Shown: positions 1 through 8,147 of the stretch, piece by piece
Numbering within the stretch: the stretch's first letter is position 1
Layout: each line of letters begins with the position of its first letter
Source of the DNA: a virus
Virus record (IMG/VR): IMGVR_UViG_3300002835_000806
Location: 1-29,326 of that record
Length of the DNA: 29,326 nt
Reading direction: 5' to 3' (one strand)
The notes under the pieces: generated by a model
Told to the model about the DNA's origin: nothing
The model's database searches: none
What the model saw: the letters and a program-made list of their open reading frames with translations, nothing else
Made by a program: the position numbers and the translations under genes

Positions 1-243
1 GGAAATCCTCCTCCTATTTGTACCTTGTCGGGATATGGTGCAGTTTTAAAAGATATTCCCGTAGTAATAAAATCTTTTCAGGTTGATTTCAAAGATGATG
101 TTCACTATATACTTGCAGCTGGTTCATCTGTACCTAGATTAAGCACCATACAAATTACCTGCCAACCTGTATACAGTAAAAGTTCTCAAAGAGGATTTGA
201 TTTCCAATCGTATGCCAAAAACGGCGGCAACATTCCTTTCTAA
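1..243 (+). CDS. Baseplate tail-tube cap/initiator protein (gp48/gp54 type), 3' end only
   Basis: The reading frame is open from the first base, so only the last 80 residues are in the window and the true start lies upstream. The fragment reads as the end of a tail-tube-like domain. It has a 'SGYGAVLKDIPVVIKSF' strand, then a 'DDVHYI' segment and 'VPRLSTIQITCQPVYS', a strand order typical of T4-like tube-fold proteins such as gp48 (tube cap) and gp54 (tube initiator), which sit on the baseplate hub and start tube polymerisation. The position directly before a gp53-like gene and the hub genes supports this. Which of gp48 or gp54 it is cannot be settled from the C-terminus alone. The stop codon is three bases before the next ATG, so the two genes are probably translated together. 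Confidence 0.6.
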   Translation, partial: GNPPPICTLSGYGAVLKDIPVVIKSFQVDFKDDVHYILAAGSSVPRLSTIQITCQPVYSKSSQRGFDFQSYAKNGGNIPF

Positions 244-246
244 TAT

Positions 247-558
247 ATGGCAATTTATAAAAAAACTAGTCCCTGGTATATTACCAAACAAAATACACTT
301 TACTTGGAATTATTGACTCTAAGAACAATTCCAACTTCCGATGATGATTTCAAATATGTCATTGAAAATCAATACAGACACCGCCCAGATCTATTGGCAT
401 TTGATCTTTATCAGGATGCAAAATTATGGTGGGTGTTTGCACAAAGAAACAGATCAATACTAAAAGATCCCATCTACGATTTTTCTCCCGGAACTACAAT
501 TTTTTGTCCAGCTAGAGCCAATATTGATGCTGCCTTGTCAACCACTGCTGGAAATTAA
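247..558 (+). CDS. 53: Baseplate wedge protein gp53-like
   Basis: A 103-residue protein. Residues 43-88 carry the recognisable core: 'RHRPDLLAFDLYQDAKLWWV', then 'FAQRN', 'DPIYDF' and a closing 'PGTTIFCP'. This is the gp53/LysM-like layout also seen in T4 gp53 as 'yG.p.LyWVll..N....dp'. In T4, gp53 joins neighbouring baseplate wedges to each other and to the hub. T4 gp53 is 196 residues and this protein is about half that, so it is close to a minimal domain. The short form looks normal for marine relatives rather than truncated: it starts at an ATG three bases after the upstream stop and ends two bases before the hub gene. No strong Shine-Dalgarno sequence precedes it, which suggests translational coupling. 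The family call rests on the WW/RN/DP.YDF pattern and on gene order. Confidence 0.75.
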   Translation: MAIYKKTSPWYITKQNTLYLELLTLRTIPTSDDDFKYVIENQYRHRPDLLAFDLYQDAKLWWVFAQRNRSILKDPIYDFSPGTTIFCPARANIDAALSTTAGN

Positions 559-560
559 TT

Positions 561-2477
561 ATGGCGTTACCTAATATCTTAGAACAATTTACCTCATACA
601 ATTGTTTGTTTACATTTTCTTGTGCTAGTCCAGCACAGCTAAATTCTCAATCTTATCGCAGCGGCCCATTACCTAATGTCATTGTATCAAGTGGAGGTCG
701 AGACGGTGCTGCAAGAGTACAAACAGCCTACGGTGCTCCTGAATATTACATTGACAATGTTTCAATAACAAATTTTGTAGTGCCTACTAAAGGCACAGGG
801 TCGGGACCTTGGTCAAAACTTGAATTTGAACTATTTGAACCTTATAGTATGGGACTATTTCTTCAAAGCTGTCAGGCGGCCGCAATAAATTCGGGATACA
901 AAAGCTATCTTGAGAATGCCGCCTATGTATTGAGACTGGAATTTCAAGGTTGGACAGGCCCCAGTTCCACTATGACTGTGGGTCCGTTTAATTGGTTGGT
1001 AAAATTAATGAATGCAAATTTTACAGTCAATGAAGCTGGCAGTACCTACAAGATAGAATGCTTCCCCTATAATCATGTGGCACTATCGGAGCAGATGAAC
1101 AAGGTTTTCAACGACGTAAAACTTGTAGGCAAAAACAGTAACGAAGTACTAGTTGATCATCCTGAATATAGTTTGGTATCCTTTTTAAATAAACGCGAAA
1201 ATCAACTAGTAAAAGATAAGAAAAAAACCTATGAGGACAAATACAATATTGTATTTGTAGGAGATAATCCCTATGGCCGCGGCCCCGGCAATGATCTAGA
1301 GTTTACACCAGAAAGCCAAGGCGGAACTGAAAAACCCAAACGTGCAGGAGACATCTACGATGAAGCCAGCGGAAAAATCATTAGAGGAAAAATGTCTATC
1401 AATCCCAAAGAAAAGTCTCTGCAATTTAGTCAAGATACCAGTATCACAAACATCATTGATCAGGTTGTTCTCAGCACCAAAGAAGCTAGAGATCGAGTAA
1501 CCAAGGAAGACCTAATTGATGATCAAGGCCGTGTAACTTGGTGGAAAACTGATGTTGATGTTAAACTTTTTGAGAAGCAATTTGATCCTAAACTTAAGGA
1601 TTATGCTAAAGATATTACTTTTAGAGTGCAGCCTTATAAAATACATCACAGTGCTTACCTATCGCCAGAAGGCACAAGTAAAGGAATAGCAGGCTGCAAA
1701 AAAGCCGCACAAAAAGAATACAACTACATATACACTGGTCTAAACACAGATATCATTAAATTCAACATTGACATTAAAAATATGTTGTTCACAGCCATAG
1801 ATCCCAACAAGGTTGAAGACTCTGGCGGAGTTGCTAGTGATTCTACAGGTCGATCAGTAACCGGCCCCAAGATGTCCAGCAAACAAGCCGAAGGAGCCGC
1901 AGCTCCGTCAGTGGGAGGAAATGCTGCTCCTGCAAAATTTGATATGGTCACGGGAAATCTTCCGTTTAAAGGTGGATCGGGTCAAACCAGTACCGAACAA
2001 AAAATTGCCAATGAATTTTATATGGCCTATCTAAATAGTGTGGGAAATCAAGTTAATTTAGATTTAGAAATTTTAGGTGATCCTTATTTCCTTCCTGAAG
2101 TTGGATACAGTAATTTTCATAGTGATAGTGATGATCAAGTAACTGAAAATGGAACCATGAATCACGAAGCCACTGATATTTGGGTGGTGGTAAATTTTAG
2201 AACTCCCGCAGATCCAGATGCCGGAGCCGCAGCAGCAAATTTTCCCGGCGGCTATTATTTTCCCGAAGGTCAAAGTCCCAGTCCGTTTAGCGGATTGTTT
2301 AAGGTTACAAAAGCAGAAGCTAGATTTAAAGGAAATTTATTCACACAGGTAATATCAGGTTTTAGAATTCCTGCTCAAGATCAAGGTGGTAGTGGTGGCG
2401 GTGTTTTTCCAACAACGACAGATAAACCGGAACCAGATAGCGGAACGTACATAAACAATCCCGGAAGCGCAATATGA
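561..2477 (+). CDS. Baseplate hub protein in the gp27 position (large marine T4-like form)
   Basis: A 638-residue protein encoded between gp53 and the spike, where the central hub component is expected. Residues 60-135 ('EYYIDNVSITNF', 'LEFELFEPYSMGLF', 'YVLRLEFQGW') form the beta-rich hub-type domain seen in gp27/gpD-like proteins. Around residues 387-405 lies a second conserved block, 'YNYIYTGLNTDIIKFNIDIK', which I associate with hub proteins of marine T4-like phages (annotated in some cyanophages as VrlC-type). Between residues about 440 and 470 is a low-complexity Ala/Gly/Ser stretch, probably a flexible linker, and the C-terminal 30 residues are again Gly/Ser/Pro-rich. T4 gp27 is 391 residues, so this version is considerably larger. 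The gene overlaps the spike gene by four bases (ATGA), as expected for hub and spike made in matched amounts. An exact orthology to gp27 is inferred from position and partial motifs, not proven. Confidence 0.65.
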   Translation: MALPNILEQFTSYNCLFTFSCASPAQLNSQSYRSGPLPNVIVSSGGRDGAARVQTAYGAPEYYIDNVSITNFVVPTKGTGSGPWSKLEFELFEPYSMGLFLQSCQAAAINSGYKSYLENAAYVLRLEFQGWTGPSSTMTVGPFNWLVKLMNANFTVNEAGSTYKIECFPYNHVALSEQMNKVFNDVKLVGKNSNEVLVDHPEYSLVSFLNKRENQLVKDKKKTYEDKYNIVFVGDNPYGRGPGNDLEFTPESQGGTEKPKRAGDIYDEASGKIIRGKMSINPKEKSLQFSQDTSITNIIDQVVLSTKEARDRVTKEDLIDDQGRVTWWKTDVDVKLFEKQFDPKLKDYAKDITFRVQPYKIHHSAYLSPEGTSKGIAGCKKAAQKEYNYIYTGLNTDIIKFNIDIKNMLFTAIDPNKVEDSGGVASDSTGRSVTGPKMSSKQAEGAAAPSVGGNAAPAKFDMVTGNLPFKGGSGQTSTEQKIANEFYMAYLNSVGNQVNLDLEILGDPYFLPEVGYSNFHSDSDDQVTENGTMNHEATDIWVVVNFRTPADPDAGAAAANFPGGYYFPEGQSPSPFSGLFKVTKAEARFKGNLFTQVISGFRIPAQDQGGSGGGVFPTTTDKPEPDSGTYINNPGSAI

Positions 2478-4249
2478 TTGAAAAAAGAGAAGACCAACGA
2501 GAAAATTCACAGGGTAGTCTTACCGGTGCTCCTTATTTGGCCAAAATAATAGGTCATGCAGATTTGTTGTTTCAAGGCGGGCTCGAAGTTGTGCTTATTA
2601 GAGATTCTGGAAATCAAGTAGGTAATGAAAGCCAAACCTATTTTGTAAAATATGCCAGCCCGTTTTATGGATGCACACCTTTTGAGTTTACTGGACAAAA
2701 TGTCACAGCAGATGATGCCCAGATGAGCTATGGATTCTGGGGCGTTCCTCCTGACACTGGTGTAACTGGCATTGTGCTTTTCATAGACGGAAAACCAGAT
2801 CAGGGATATTGGGTGGCAAATGTTCAAGATAAATTTCAAAATCACATGGTCCCTGCTATTGGCGGAACTACTGTATATAAAACAGATGAAGACTACAAGC
2901 AAGCAGAACATCCGTTGCCGGTAGTTGAACACAATAGAAAAGCCAATGAAGGTGACAAGAATTTAGAAATTGATAAAATACCTAGAGCTGTACATCCTAT
3001 CGCTAGACGATTTAAAATCCAAGGACTAACTAGAGATGAAGTAAGAGGCACTACTACTTCTACATCAAGACGAGATGTGCCAAACATGGTGTTCGGAATG
3101 AGCAGTCCTGGGCCTGTAGATAGAAACGGCAAGAAAAAGTTTTTGGGAAATAGAGAAAGTCCTACGCCAGTTCCGGTCCCAGTTCAAAGACTTGGCGGAA
3201 CACATTTTGTCATGGATGACGGCGATGATAGATACTATAGAGAAACAAAACCTACTGACGGATCTCCTACCTATGTAAAAAATCCCGAAGGACTAAAAGA
3301 TATTCCCTACAACGAACATTTTAGAATTAGGACTAGAACAGGACATCAACTGTTATTCCATAATAGTGAAGATTTGATTTATATCGGAAACAGTAGAGGC
3401 ACAGCCTGGATTGAATTTACCAGCGACGGTAAAATTGACATCTATGCTGAGGACAGTATTAATATTAGAACCAAACAAGATTTTAATTTTGTTGCCGATC
3501 GTGATATTAATATGGAAGCAGGCCGTAATTTTAATATCAAAGTAAACGGAGAAATGCATACCCATGTGATAAAAGATCACATTTTAATTGTAGATGCTAA
3601 TCAAAAAATACACATTAAAATGGATGTTGATAAAACTTACGATAAAACTTATAAGCATAATGTAAAAGAAAATGTAGATAAAGTTTATCAACAAAATTTT
3701 ACGCATACAGTTTATAATTCAGTTAATGAAAATTTTGCAAGTCAAGGCGGAACAGTTAAAAATTCTAATGGTGGAAATACGGATGTTACTATTAATGGAA
3801 ATATAAAAATATCTCACAATGGAAGTTTAGATCATACAGTTACAGGCGACAGAAAAGTAACAACCGGCGGAACCCTTCACATAAATTCGTCAGGACAACA
3901 TATAGAAACTGCTTCTCAGATTCACATGAACGGACCAACAGCTGCCGCAGCTGCCGCAGCTGCCGCACCCGGAAGTGCAGCTCAAGCAGTGTTACCAAAA
4001 ATATTAAAGACACATAGCCTTCCGGATCTTCCTGCACCTAACGAAGACGATGTGGATAAAAAAGTTATAGTGAGAAGAATGCCCACAGCTGAACCGTACC
4101 CCTTCCACGAAAATCTAGATGCTACAAAAGTCAAACCAAGTCTAACAGATCGAGACGTAGATGGCCGCTACGAGGGAGAAAGTTCTAGTATGAGAACCCC
4201 ACCAGTTGATTGGCGCAAATATAAAAAACCAAGCGATACTCCGTTCTAA
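2474..4249 (+). CDS. 5: Central tail spike / baseplate hub gp5 (VgrG-like, no lysozyme domain)
   Basis: A 591-residue membrane-puncturing spike. Residues about 18-120 form the OB-fold domain ('YLAKIIGHADL', 'YGFWGVPPDTGVTGIVLFID', 'GYWVANVQD'). Residues 242-251 are the 'GTHFVMDDGD' element found before the needle in gp5/VgrG proteins. Residues about 280-485 are the triple-stranded beta-helix, with short repeated strands such as 'DLIYIGNSRGTAWIEF', 'DGKIDIYAEDSINI' and 'DRDINMEAGRNFNI'. A run of nine alanines (490-498) follows, then a 93-residue tail with 'MPTAEPYPFHENLDATK' and 'LTDRD'. T4 gp5 has a lysozyme domain between OB fold and needle. Here the corresponding segment (about 125-240) is polar and repeat-poor and shows no lysozyme-like active-site pattern, so peptidoglycan cleavage must come from elsewhere. 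The start overlaps the hub stop (ATGA), and the gene ends 11 bases before gp25. Confidence 0.85.
   Translation: MIEKREDQRENSQGSLTGAPYLAKIIGHADLLFQGGLEVVLIRDSGNQVGNESQTYFVKYASPFYGCTPFEFTGQNVTADDAQMSYGFWGVPPDTGVTGIVLFIDGKPDQGYWVANVQDKFQNHMVPAIGGTTVYKTDEDYKQAEHPLPVVEHNRKANEGDKNLEIDKIPRAVHPIARRFKIQGLTRDEVRGTTTSTSRRDVPNMVFGMSSPGPVDRNGKKKFLGNRESPTPVPVPVQRLGGTHFVMDDGDDRYYRETKPTDGSPTYVKNPEGLKDIPYNEHFRIRTRTGHQLLFHNSEDLIYIGNSRGTAWIEFTSDGKIDIYAEDSINIRTKQDFNFVADRDINMEAGRNFNIKVNGEMHTHVIKDHILIVDANQKIHIKMDVDKTYDKTYKHNVKENVDKVYQQNFTHTVYNSVNENFASQGGTVKNSNGGNTDVTINGNIKISHNGSLDHTVTGDRKVTTGGTLHINSSGQHIETASQIHMNGPTAAAAAAAAAPGSAAQAVLPKILKTHSLPDLPAPNEDDVDKKVIVRRMPTAEPYPFHENLDATKVKPSLTDRDVDGRYEGESSSMRTPPVDWRKYKKPSDTPF
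3941..3967 (+). repeat. Three tandem copies of a 9-base unit coding for poly-alanine
   Basis: The unit GCTGCCGCA occurs three times without interruption inside the spike gene. It encodes nine consecutive alanines just after the predicted beta-helix needle. Perfect identity of the copies suggests recent expansion by slippage, and the length may vary between relatives. Confidence 0.9.
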
Positions 4250-4260
4250 GGAAATAAATT

Positions 4261-4695
4261 ATGGCAAAAATATACACTAACAAAGTCATTGCAAAAAACA
4301 AAGCCAGCATAGGAAATGCAAATTCTGGCAACTTTCGATACAAGGGATTTAGTTCTAAAGAATTCAAACGAAACTACAAGTTATACGATGCAGAATTGAT
4401 CAAACAAGATCTTATCAACCATTTCTATATTAGAAAAGGTGAAAAACTAGAAAACCCCAAATTTGGAACAATTATCTGGGATACACTATTTGAGAATTTC
4501 ACCCCAGAAATAAAATCGGCAATTGCCAAAGATGTTGAAGAAATTATTAATTTTGATAAACGTGTAAAAGTAAACTCAGTGTCCATAGACAGTACTCAAC
4601 AAGGTATACGTATAGAAGCAGAAATAGTAATCCTTCCATTTGATATAACCGATACACTACGTTTGAATTTTGATAGAGATAACACAATAACATAA
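4261..4695 (+). CDS. 25: Baseplate wedge protein gp25 (GPW/gp25 family)
   Basis: A 144-residue protein of the gp25 sheath-initiator/wedge family, which bridges the inner baseplate wedge and the first sheath ring. The signature segment is at residues 60-80: 'GEKLENPKFG' followed by 'IIWDTLFENF', matching the family pattern G-E-x-x-x-x-P-x-F-G then a Phe-Glu pair. Helices 'TPEIKSAIAKDVEEII' and a final beta hairpin ('IEAEIVILPFDITDTLRLNF') complete the fold. The length is close to T4 gp25 (132 residues), with a slightly longer N-terminus. An AAGGA motif at 4248-4252, formed across the spike stop codon, is a good ribosome-binding site for this ATG. The stop codon lies inside the 18-base palindrome that separates this gene from gp6. 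Confidence 0.88.
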   Translation: MAKIYTNKVIAKNKASIGNANSGNFRYKGFSSKEFKRNYKLYDAELIKQDLINHFYIRKGEKLENPKFGTIIWDTLFENFTPEIKSAIAKDVEEIINFDKRVKVNSVSIDSTQQGIRIEAEIVILPFDITDTLRLNFDRDNTIT

Positions 4696-4709
4696 AATGC
4701 GCATTTTAT
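4692..4709 (+). terminator. 18-base perfect palindrome followed by a short T run (possible weak terminator)
   Basis: The sequence ATAAAATGCGCATTTTAT is a perfect palindrome covering the gp25 stop codon. As RNA it can form a 7-bp AT-rich stem with a four-base loop, followed by T at 4709-4713. This resembles a weak intrinsic terminator or attenuator placed just before the promoter motif of gp6. The stem is GC-poor, so efficient termination is doubtful. A protein-binding site is the alternative. Confidence 0.3.
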
Positions 4710-4715
4710 TTTTAC

Positions 4716-4723
4716 GATAAATA
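4716..4723 (+). promoter_or_regulatory. Candidate T4-type late promoter before gp6
   Basis: GATAAATA matches T4 late promoter TATAAATA at seven of eight positions. It lies in the only sizeable gap of the baseplate cluster (4696-4741), 18 bases before the gp6 ATG. Transcription starting about six bases downstream would give a short leader containing AGGGA (4731-4735) as ribosome-binding site. Late promoters of this class need a gp55-like sigma factor, which is not in the window. Confidence 0.6.
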
Positions 4724-4741
4724 TCAGTATAGGGAAAGAAA

Positions 4742-7700
4742 ATGACCACTACGTCTCGACAGAACAATTTAATTTTAAACCAGGACTGGAAAAGAATTTA
4801 TCAGACCTTTAAAAATGCTGACTTTAAAAGCTATGATTTTGAAAATCTGCGTAGAGTTATTATTACCTATCTCCGTGAAAATTATCCAGAAGATTTCAAC
4901 GATTACATTGAAAGTTCAGAATATCTAGCACTGATAGATGCAGTAGCGTTTTTAGGGCAGAGTTTGGCCTTCCGTACTGATCTAGCCAGCAGAGAAAACT
5001 TTTTAGAACTAGCTGAAACCAAAGAATCTGTGTTGAGACTGGCACGACTGATTTCTTACAACAGCAGAAGAAATATTCCTGCACAAGGCCTAATTAAATT
5101 TGACACAGTGTCTACCACTGAAGGGGTATTAGACAGCAACAACAAGAATCTTGCCAGCCAAACAATCATATGGAATGACCCTACTAATTCAAATTGGCTA
5201 GAGCAATTTATTCTAGTTATGAATTCTGCAATGGCAGACAACACTGAATTTGGTAGAAGCCAAGGTACAGACACAATTCAAGGCATTGACTCACAACAGT
5301 ATAGATTTAGATCTAATTTTACAGATGTACCAATTTTTAACTTTGAAAAAATAGTAGCCAGTAGAAAGATGCCGTTTGAATTGGTAAGTACCAGCTTTGT
5401 TGGCGCAGAAGATTATTATGAAGAACCGCCTATTCCGGGCAGTCAATTGGGATTTATCTATAGACAAGACGGCAAAGGCAGTGCTAGTGCTAACACTGGA
5501 TTTTTTATGTTGTTGAAACAGGGCAGTCTAGAATTAACTGATTTTAGCGTTGATGTTCCTACTACCAACGAAGTGGTTTCTGTTGATGTTACTGGAATTA
5601 ATGATTCAGATGTTTGGTTGTTTGCCACAAATTCAGACGGTACACAGGCATCTGAATGGACCAAAGTCAGTAGTATTACAGGCAGCAACATTGCCTACAA
5701 CAGTATCAATTCAAACATAAGAAATATCTATAGTGTGATTACCAAAGAAGATGATAAAATTGATTTGGTATTTGCAGATGGTACCTATGGCAACTTGCCC
5801 CAAGGCGCTTTCAAAGCCTATTATAGAGTTAGCAACGGGCTAAGTTACACAGTTAGTCCCGCTGAAATGCGAGCAATTAATATCTCTGTGCCTTATATAA
5901 ACAAAGCAGGAGTGAGACACGAACTATTAATTAGTTGTAGTTTGAAATATACCATCAGCACTGCAACAGCTTCAGAAGACATTGACAGTATCAAATCTCG
6001 CGCTCCTGCAATTTATTACACACAGAATCGCATGATCACCGGAGAAGATTATAATCTAGCTCCATTGTCTAGCAGCCAAGATATTTTAAAGGTCAAAGCT
6101 ATTAATCGAACCAGCAGCGGCATTAGTAGAAATTTTGATGTAATAGATGCCAGCGGAAAATACTCAAGTGTAAATGTTTTCGCAGACGATGGAGTAATAT
6201 ACAAAGAACAAACAGAAAGAACAGAGTCTTTTAAGTATACTAATAGAATTGACATTATAAATTATATTAGAAACAATATAGAACCCCTGTTGACCAACAC
6301 GGATGTGTATAATTTTTATCTAACAAATTTCACTAAAATACAATTTACAGATTCAAATACACTTTGGGCTCAAACTACTAACGATGTAAATTCATCCACA
6401 GGTTATTTTATCAACAACATAGATCAATCATTGTTCAAAGTTGGAACATATACCACTAACTCTTTGAAATATGTGTTTGCGGGAGCACTAATTAAATTTG
6501 AACCTCCTGCAGGTAAGGCCTTTAAAAAGGGTGCAATTGTCAACATCAGTGCAACAGATGTAGAACAAACAGATAGAATTTGGGTCAAGGTTGTTAAGAT
6601 TACAGGAGATGGAACTAACGCCGGCCGCGGAGTATTAGCCAACGGACTTGGCCCTATTGTGTTTAATGATGTTGTACCTAGCGGAGCAATTGCAACACGG
6701 ATCGTTCCTAGATTCATCAACAACTTGCCAACGGCTCTAGAAAATGAAATGACCAATCTCATCAGTTTAAATGTGAATTTTGGCCTAAGATATGAGTCTA
6801 TAGAAAGTTCTTGGAAAATTATTACATCTGCAAACATTGATCTATTAAATGATTTCAGTCTAGGTCGTGCTGGAGACACTACTAACAGTAATCTAGACAC
6901 TGCCTGGATTATAGCGTTTGTTAGACAAGCAGACAGTTACAATGTAAGAATTAGAGGACTAGATTATATTTTTAGAAGTCTAGAACAGAACAGATTTTAT
7001 TTTGATGTAAATCAAAAAACCTTTGATAGAAAAACTGGAAAAGCAGTTAAAGACAAAGTTAACATTCTTGGCATCAATGCCGACAATGGGTTGATTACTG
7101 CATTAAAAAATGACAAAACATTTGAAGTTAGTGATGTAATTAAATTTGAAGATGGTTATCAAAGCGCCAATGAAATAAAACTGTCATTTGCTGATAGTGA
7201 CGACGATGGCGTTATTGACAATCCTGATTCGTTTGAACAGATAGTTGGCCAAGATCTAGATCTAAAATACTTGTTTTTTTATAAAACAACAGATGCTTCC
7301 GGGTACACAACCTACTCTTATGTTGATAACGTCAATGACACTATCCTAATTAGACAAACTGAAAGTAATATCATTATTTCTGATTATGCCAACGGTCAAT
7401 TAATTTATTTTTATGCCAGTAATGAAAACAGAATAAAGCGTGTTGATCTAGGCACTAACACATTGATAATCGAATCTGATTACAAAGCAGTGATAGGTCG
7501 AGCAGACCTCAAATTTCAATATATTCACAATGCCAACATTGATCGAAGAATAGATCCTAGTGTAAGTAATATAATGGATATTTTTCTTTTAACAAGAACC
7601 TACGATACTGAATTTAGAAAGTATATATCGGGCGCCATAAGCCAACCCGAAGTTCCGACCAGTGACGCATTGAGAATAGCATTTGGTAAACAGTTGAATT

Positions 7701-8143
7701 TAATTAAATCTATTAGTGATGAACTAATCTATCATCCTGTGAATTACAAAATTTTATTTGGAAGCACGGCAGATCCTAAACTTCAAGCACAATTCAAAGT
7801 AGTTAAAAATCCCTATAAAACAATTAACGACAATGATCTAAAGGTAAGAATAGTCACTGCAATCACCAGTTTCTTTGATATTAACAATTGGGATTTTGGA
7901 GACAGATTTTACCTAGGAGAATTAATTACATACATCACTAACGAAGTTGCACCGGACGTCAGTAATCTTGTGATTGTACCTAGACAACCAGATCAAACAT
8001 TCGGTAGTCTATTTGAAATACAAAGTCAACCAGAAGAAATTTTTATCAGCGGCGCAACAGTAGATGATATCGTGATTGTTACAGCAATTACCGCGGTTGA
8101 AATACGTGCAGAAGTAGCATCTATAGTAAACTCAACACAATAA
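4742..8143 (+). CDS. 6: Baseplate wedge protein gp6 (baseplate J-like), enlarged
   Basis: An 1133-residue wedge protein, far longer than T4 gp6 (660). gp6 forms the continuous ring that links the wedges and changes conformation on contraction. Residues 15-120 are the conserved N-terminal helical part ('DFKSYDFENLRRVIITYL', 'YLALIDAVAFLGQSLAFRTD'). Residues 418-446 carry the baseplate-J type block 'SRAPAIYYTQNRMITGEDYN'. Residues 1044-1130 match the gp6 C-terminus ('FFDINNWDFGDRFYLGELIT', 'VIVPRQPDQTFGSLFEI'). The extra length lies mainly between about 470 and 960, a beta-rich region containing a DxDxDG-like acidic loop at 818-831 ('DSDDDGVIDNPDSF') that resembles thrombospondin type 3 calcium-binding repeats. 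The start has AGGGA five to ten bases upstream. It is followed four bases later by the giant gene. Confidence 0.85.
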   Translation: MTTTSRQNNLILNQDWKRIYQTFKNADFKSYDFENLRRVIITYLRENYPEDFNDYIESSEYLALIDAVAFLGQSLAFRTDLASRENFLELAETKESVLRLARLISYNSRRNIPAQGLIKFDTVSTTEGVLDSNNKNLASQTIIWNDPTNSNWLEQFILVMNSAMADNTEFGRSQGTDTIQGIDSQQYRFRSNFTDVPIFNFEKIVASRKMPFELVSTSFVGAEDYYEEPPIPGSQLGFIYRQDGKGSASANTGFFMLLKQGSLELTDFSVDVPTTNEVVSVDVTGINDSDVWLFATNSDGTQASEWTKVSSITGSNIAYNSINSNIRNIYSVITKEDDKIDLVFADGTYGNLPQGAFKAYYRVSNGLSYTVSPAEMRAINISVPYINKAGVRHELLISCSLKYTISTATASEDIDSIKSRAPAIYYTQNRMITGEDYNLAPLSSSQDILKVKAINRTSSGISRNFDVIDASGKYSSVNVFADDGVIYKEQTERTESFKYTNRIDIINYIRNNIEPLLTNTDVYNFYLTNFTKIQFTDSNTLWAQTTNDVNSSTGYFINNIDQSLFKVGTYTTNSLKYVFAGALIKFEPPAGKAFKKGAIVNISATDVEQTDRIWVKVVKITGDGTNAGRGVLANGLGPIVFNDVVPSGAIATRIVPRFINNLPTALENEMTNLISLNVNFGLRYESIESSWKIITSANIDLLNDFSLGRAGDTTNSNLDTAWIIAFVRQADSYNVRIRGLDYIFRSLEQNRFYFDVNQKTFDRKTGKAVKDKVNILGINADNGLITALKNDKTFEVSDVIKFEDGYQSANEIKLSFADSDDDGVIDNPDSFEQIVGQDLDLKYLFFYKTTDASGYTTYSYVDNVNDTILIRQTESNIIISDYANGQLIYFYASNENRIKRVDLGTNTLIIESDYKAVIGRADLKFQYIHNANIDRRIDPSVSNIMDIFLLTRTYDTEFRKYISGAISQPEVPTSDALRIAFGKQLNLIKSISDELIYHPVNYKILFGSTADPKLQAQFKVVKNPYKTINDNDLKVRIVTAITSFFDINNWDFGDRFYLGELITYITNEVAPDVSNLVIVPRQPDQTFGSLFEIQSQPEEIFISGATVDDIVIVTAITAVEIRAEVASIVNSTQ

Positions 8144-8147
8144 GATT

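Noticed and set aside
2507-2932. 141-codon open frame on the - strand
   Set aside because: It lies wholly inside the well-supported spike gene, has no ribosome-binding site or phage-like motif, and every convincing gene here is on the + strand.
2474-4249. Lysozyme activity for the gp5-like spike
   Set aside because: The segment between OB fold and needle has neither the length nor the Glu/Asp/Thr active-site arrangement of T4 lysozyme.
6424-6900. 158-codon open frame on the - strand
   Set aside because: It is antisense within gp6, in a region with continuous gp6 coding. The composition is that of a shadow frame.
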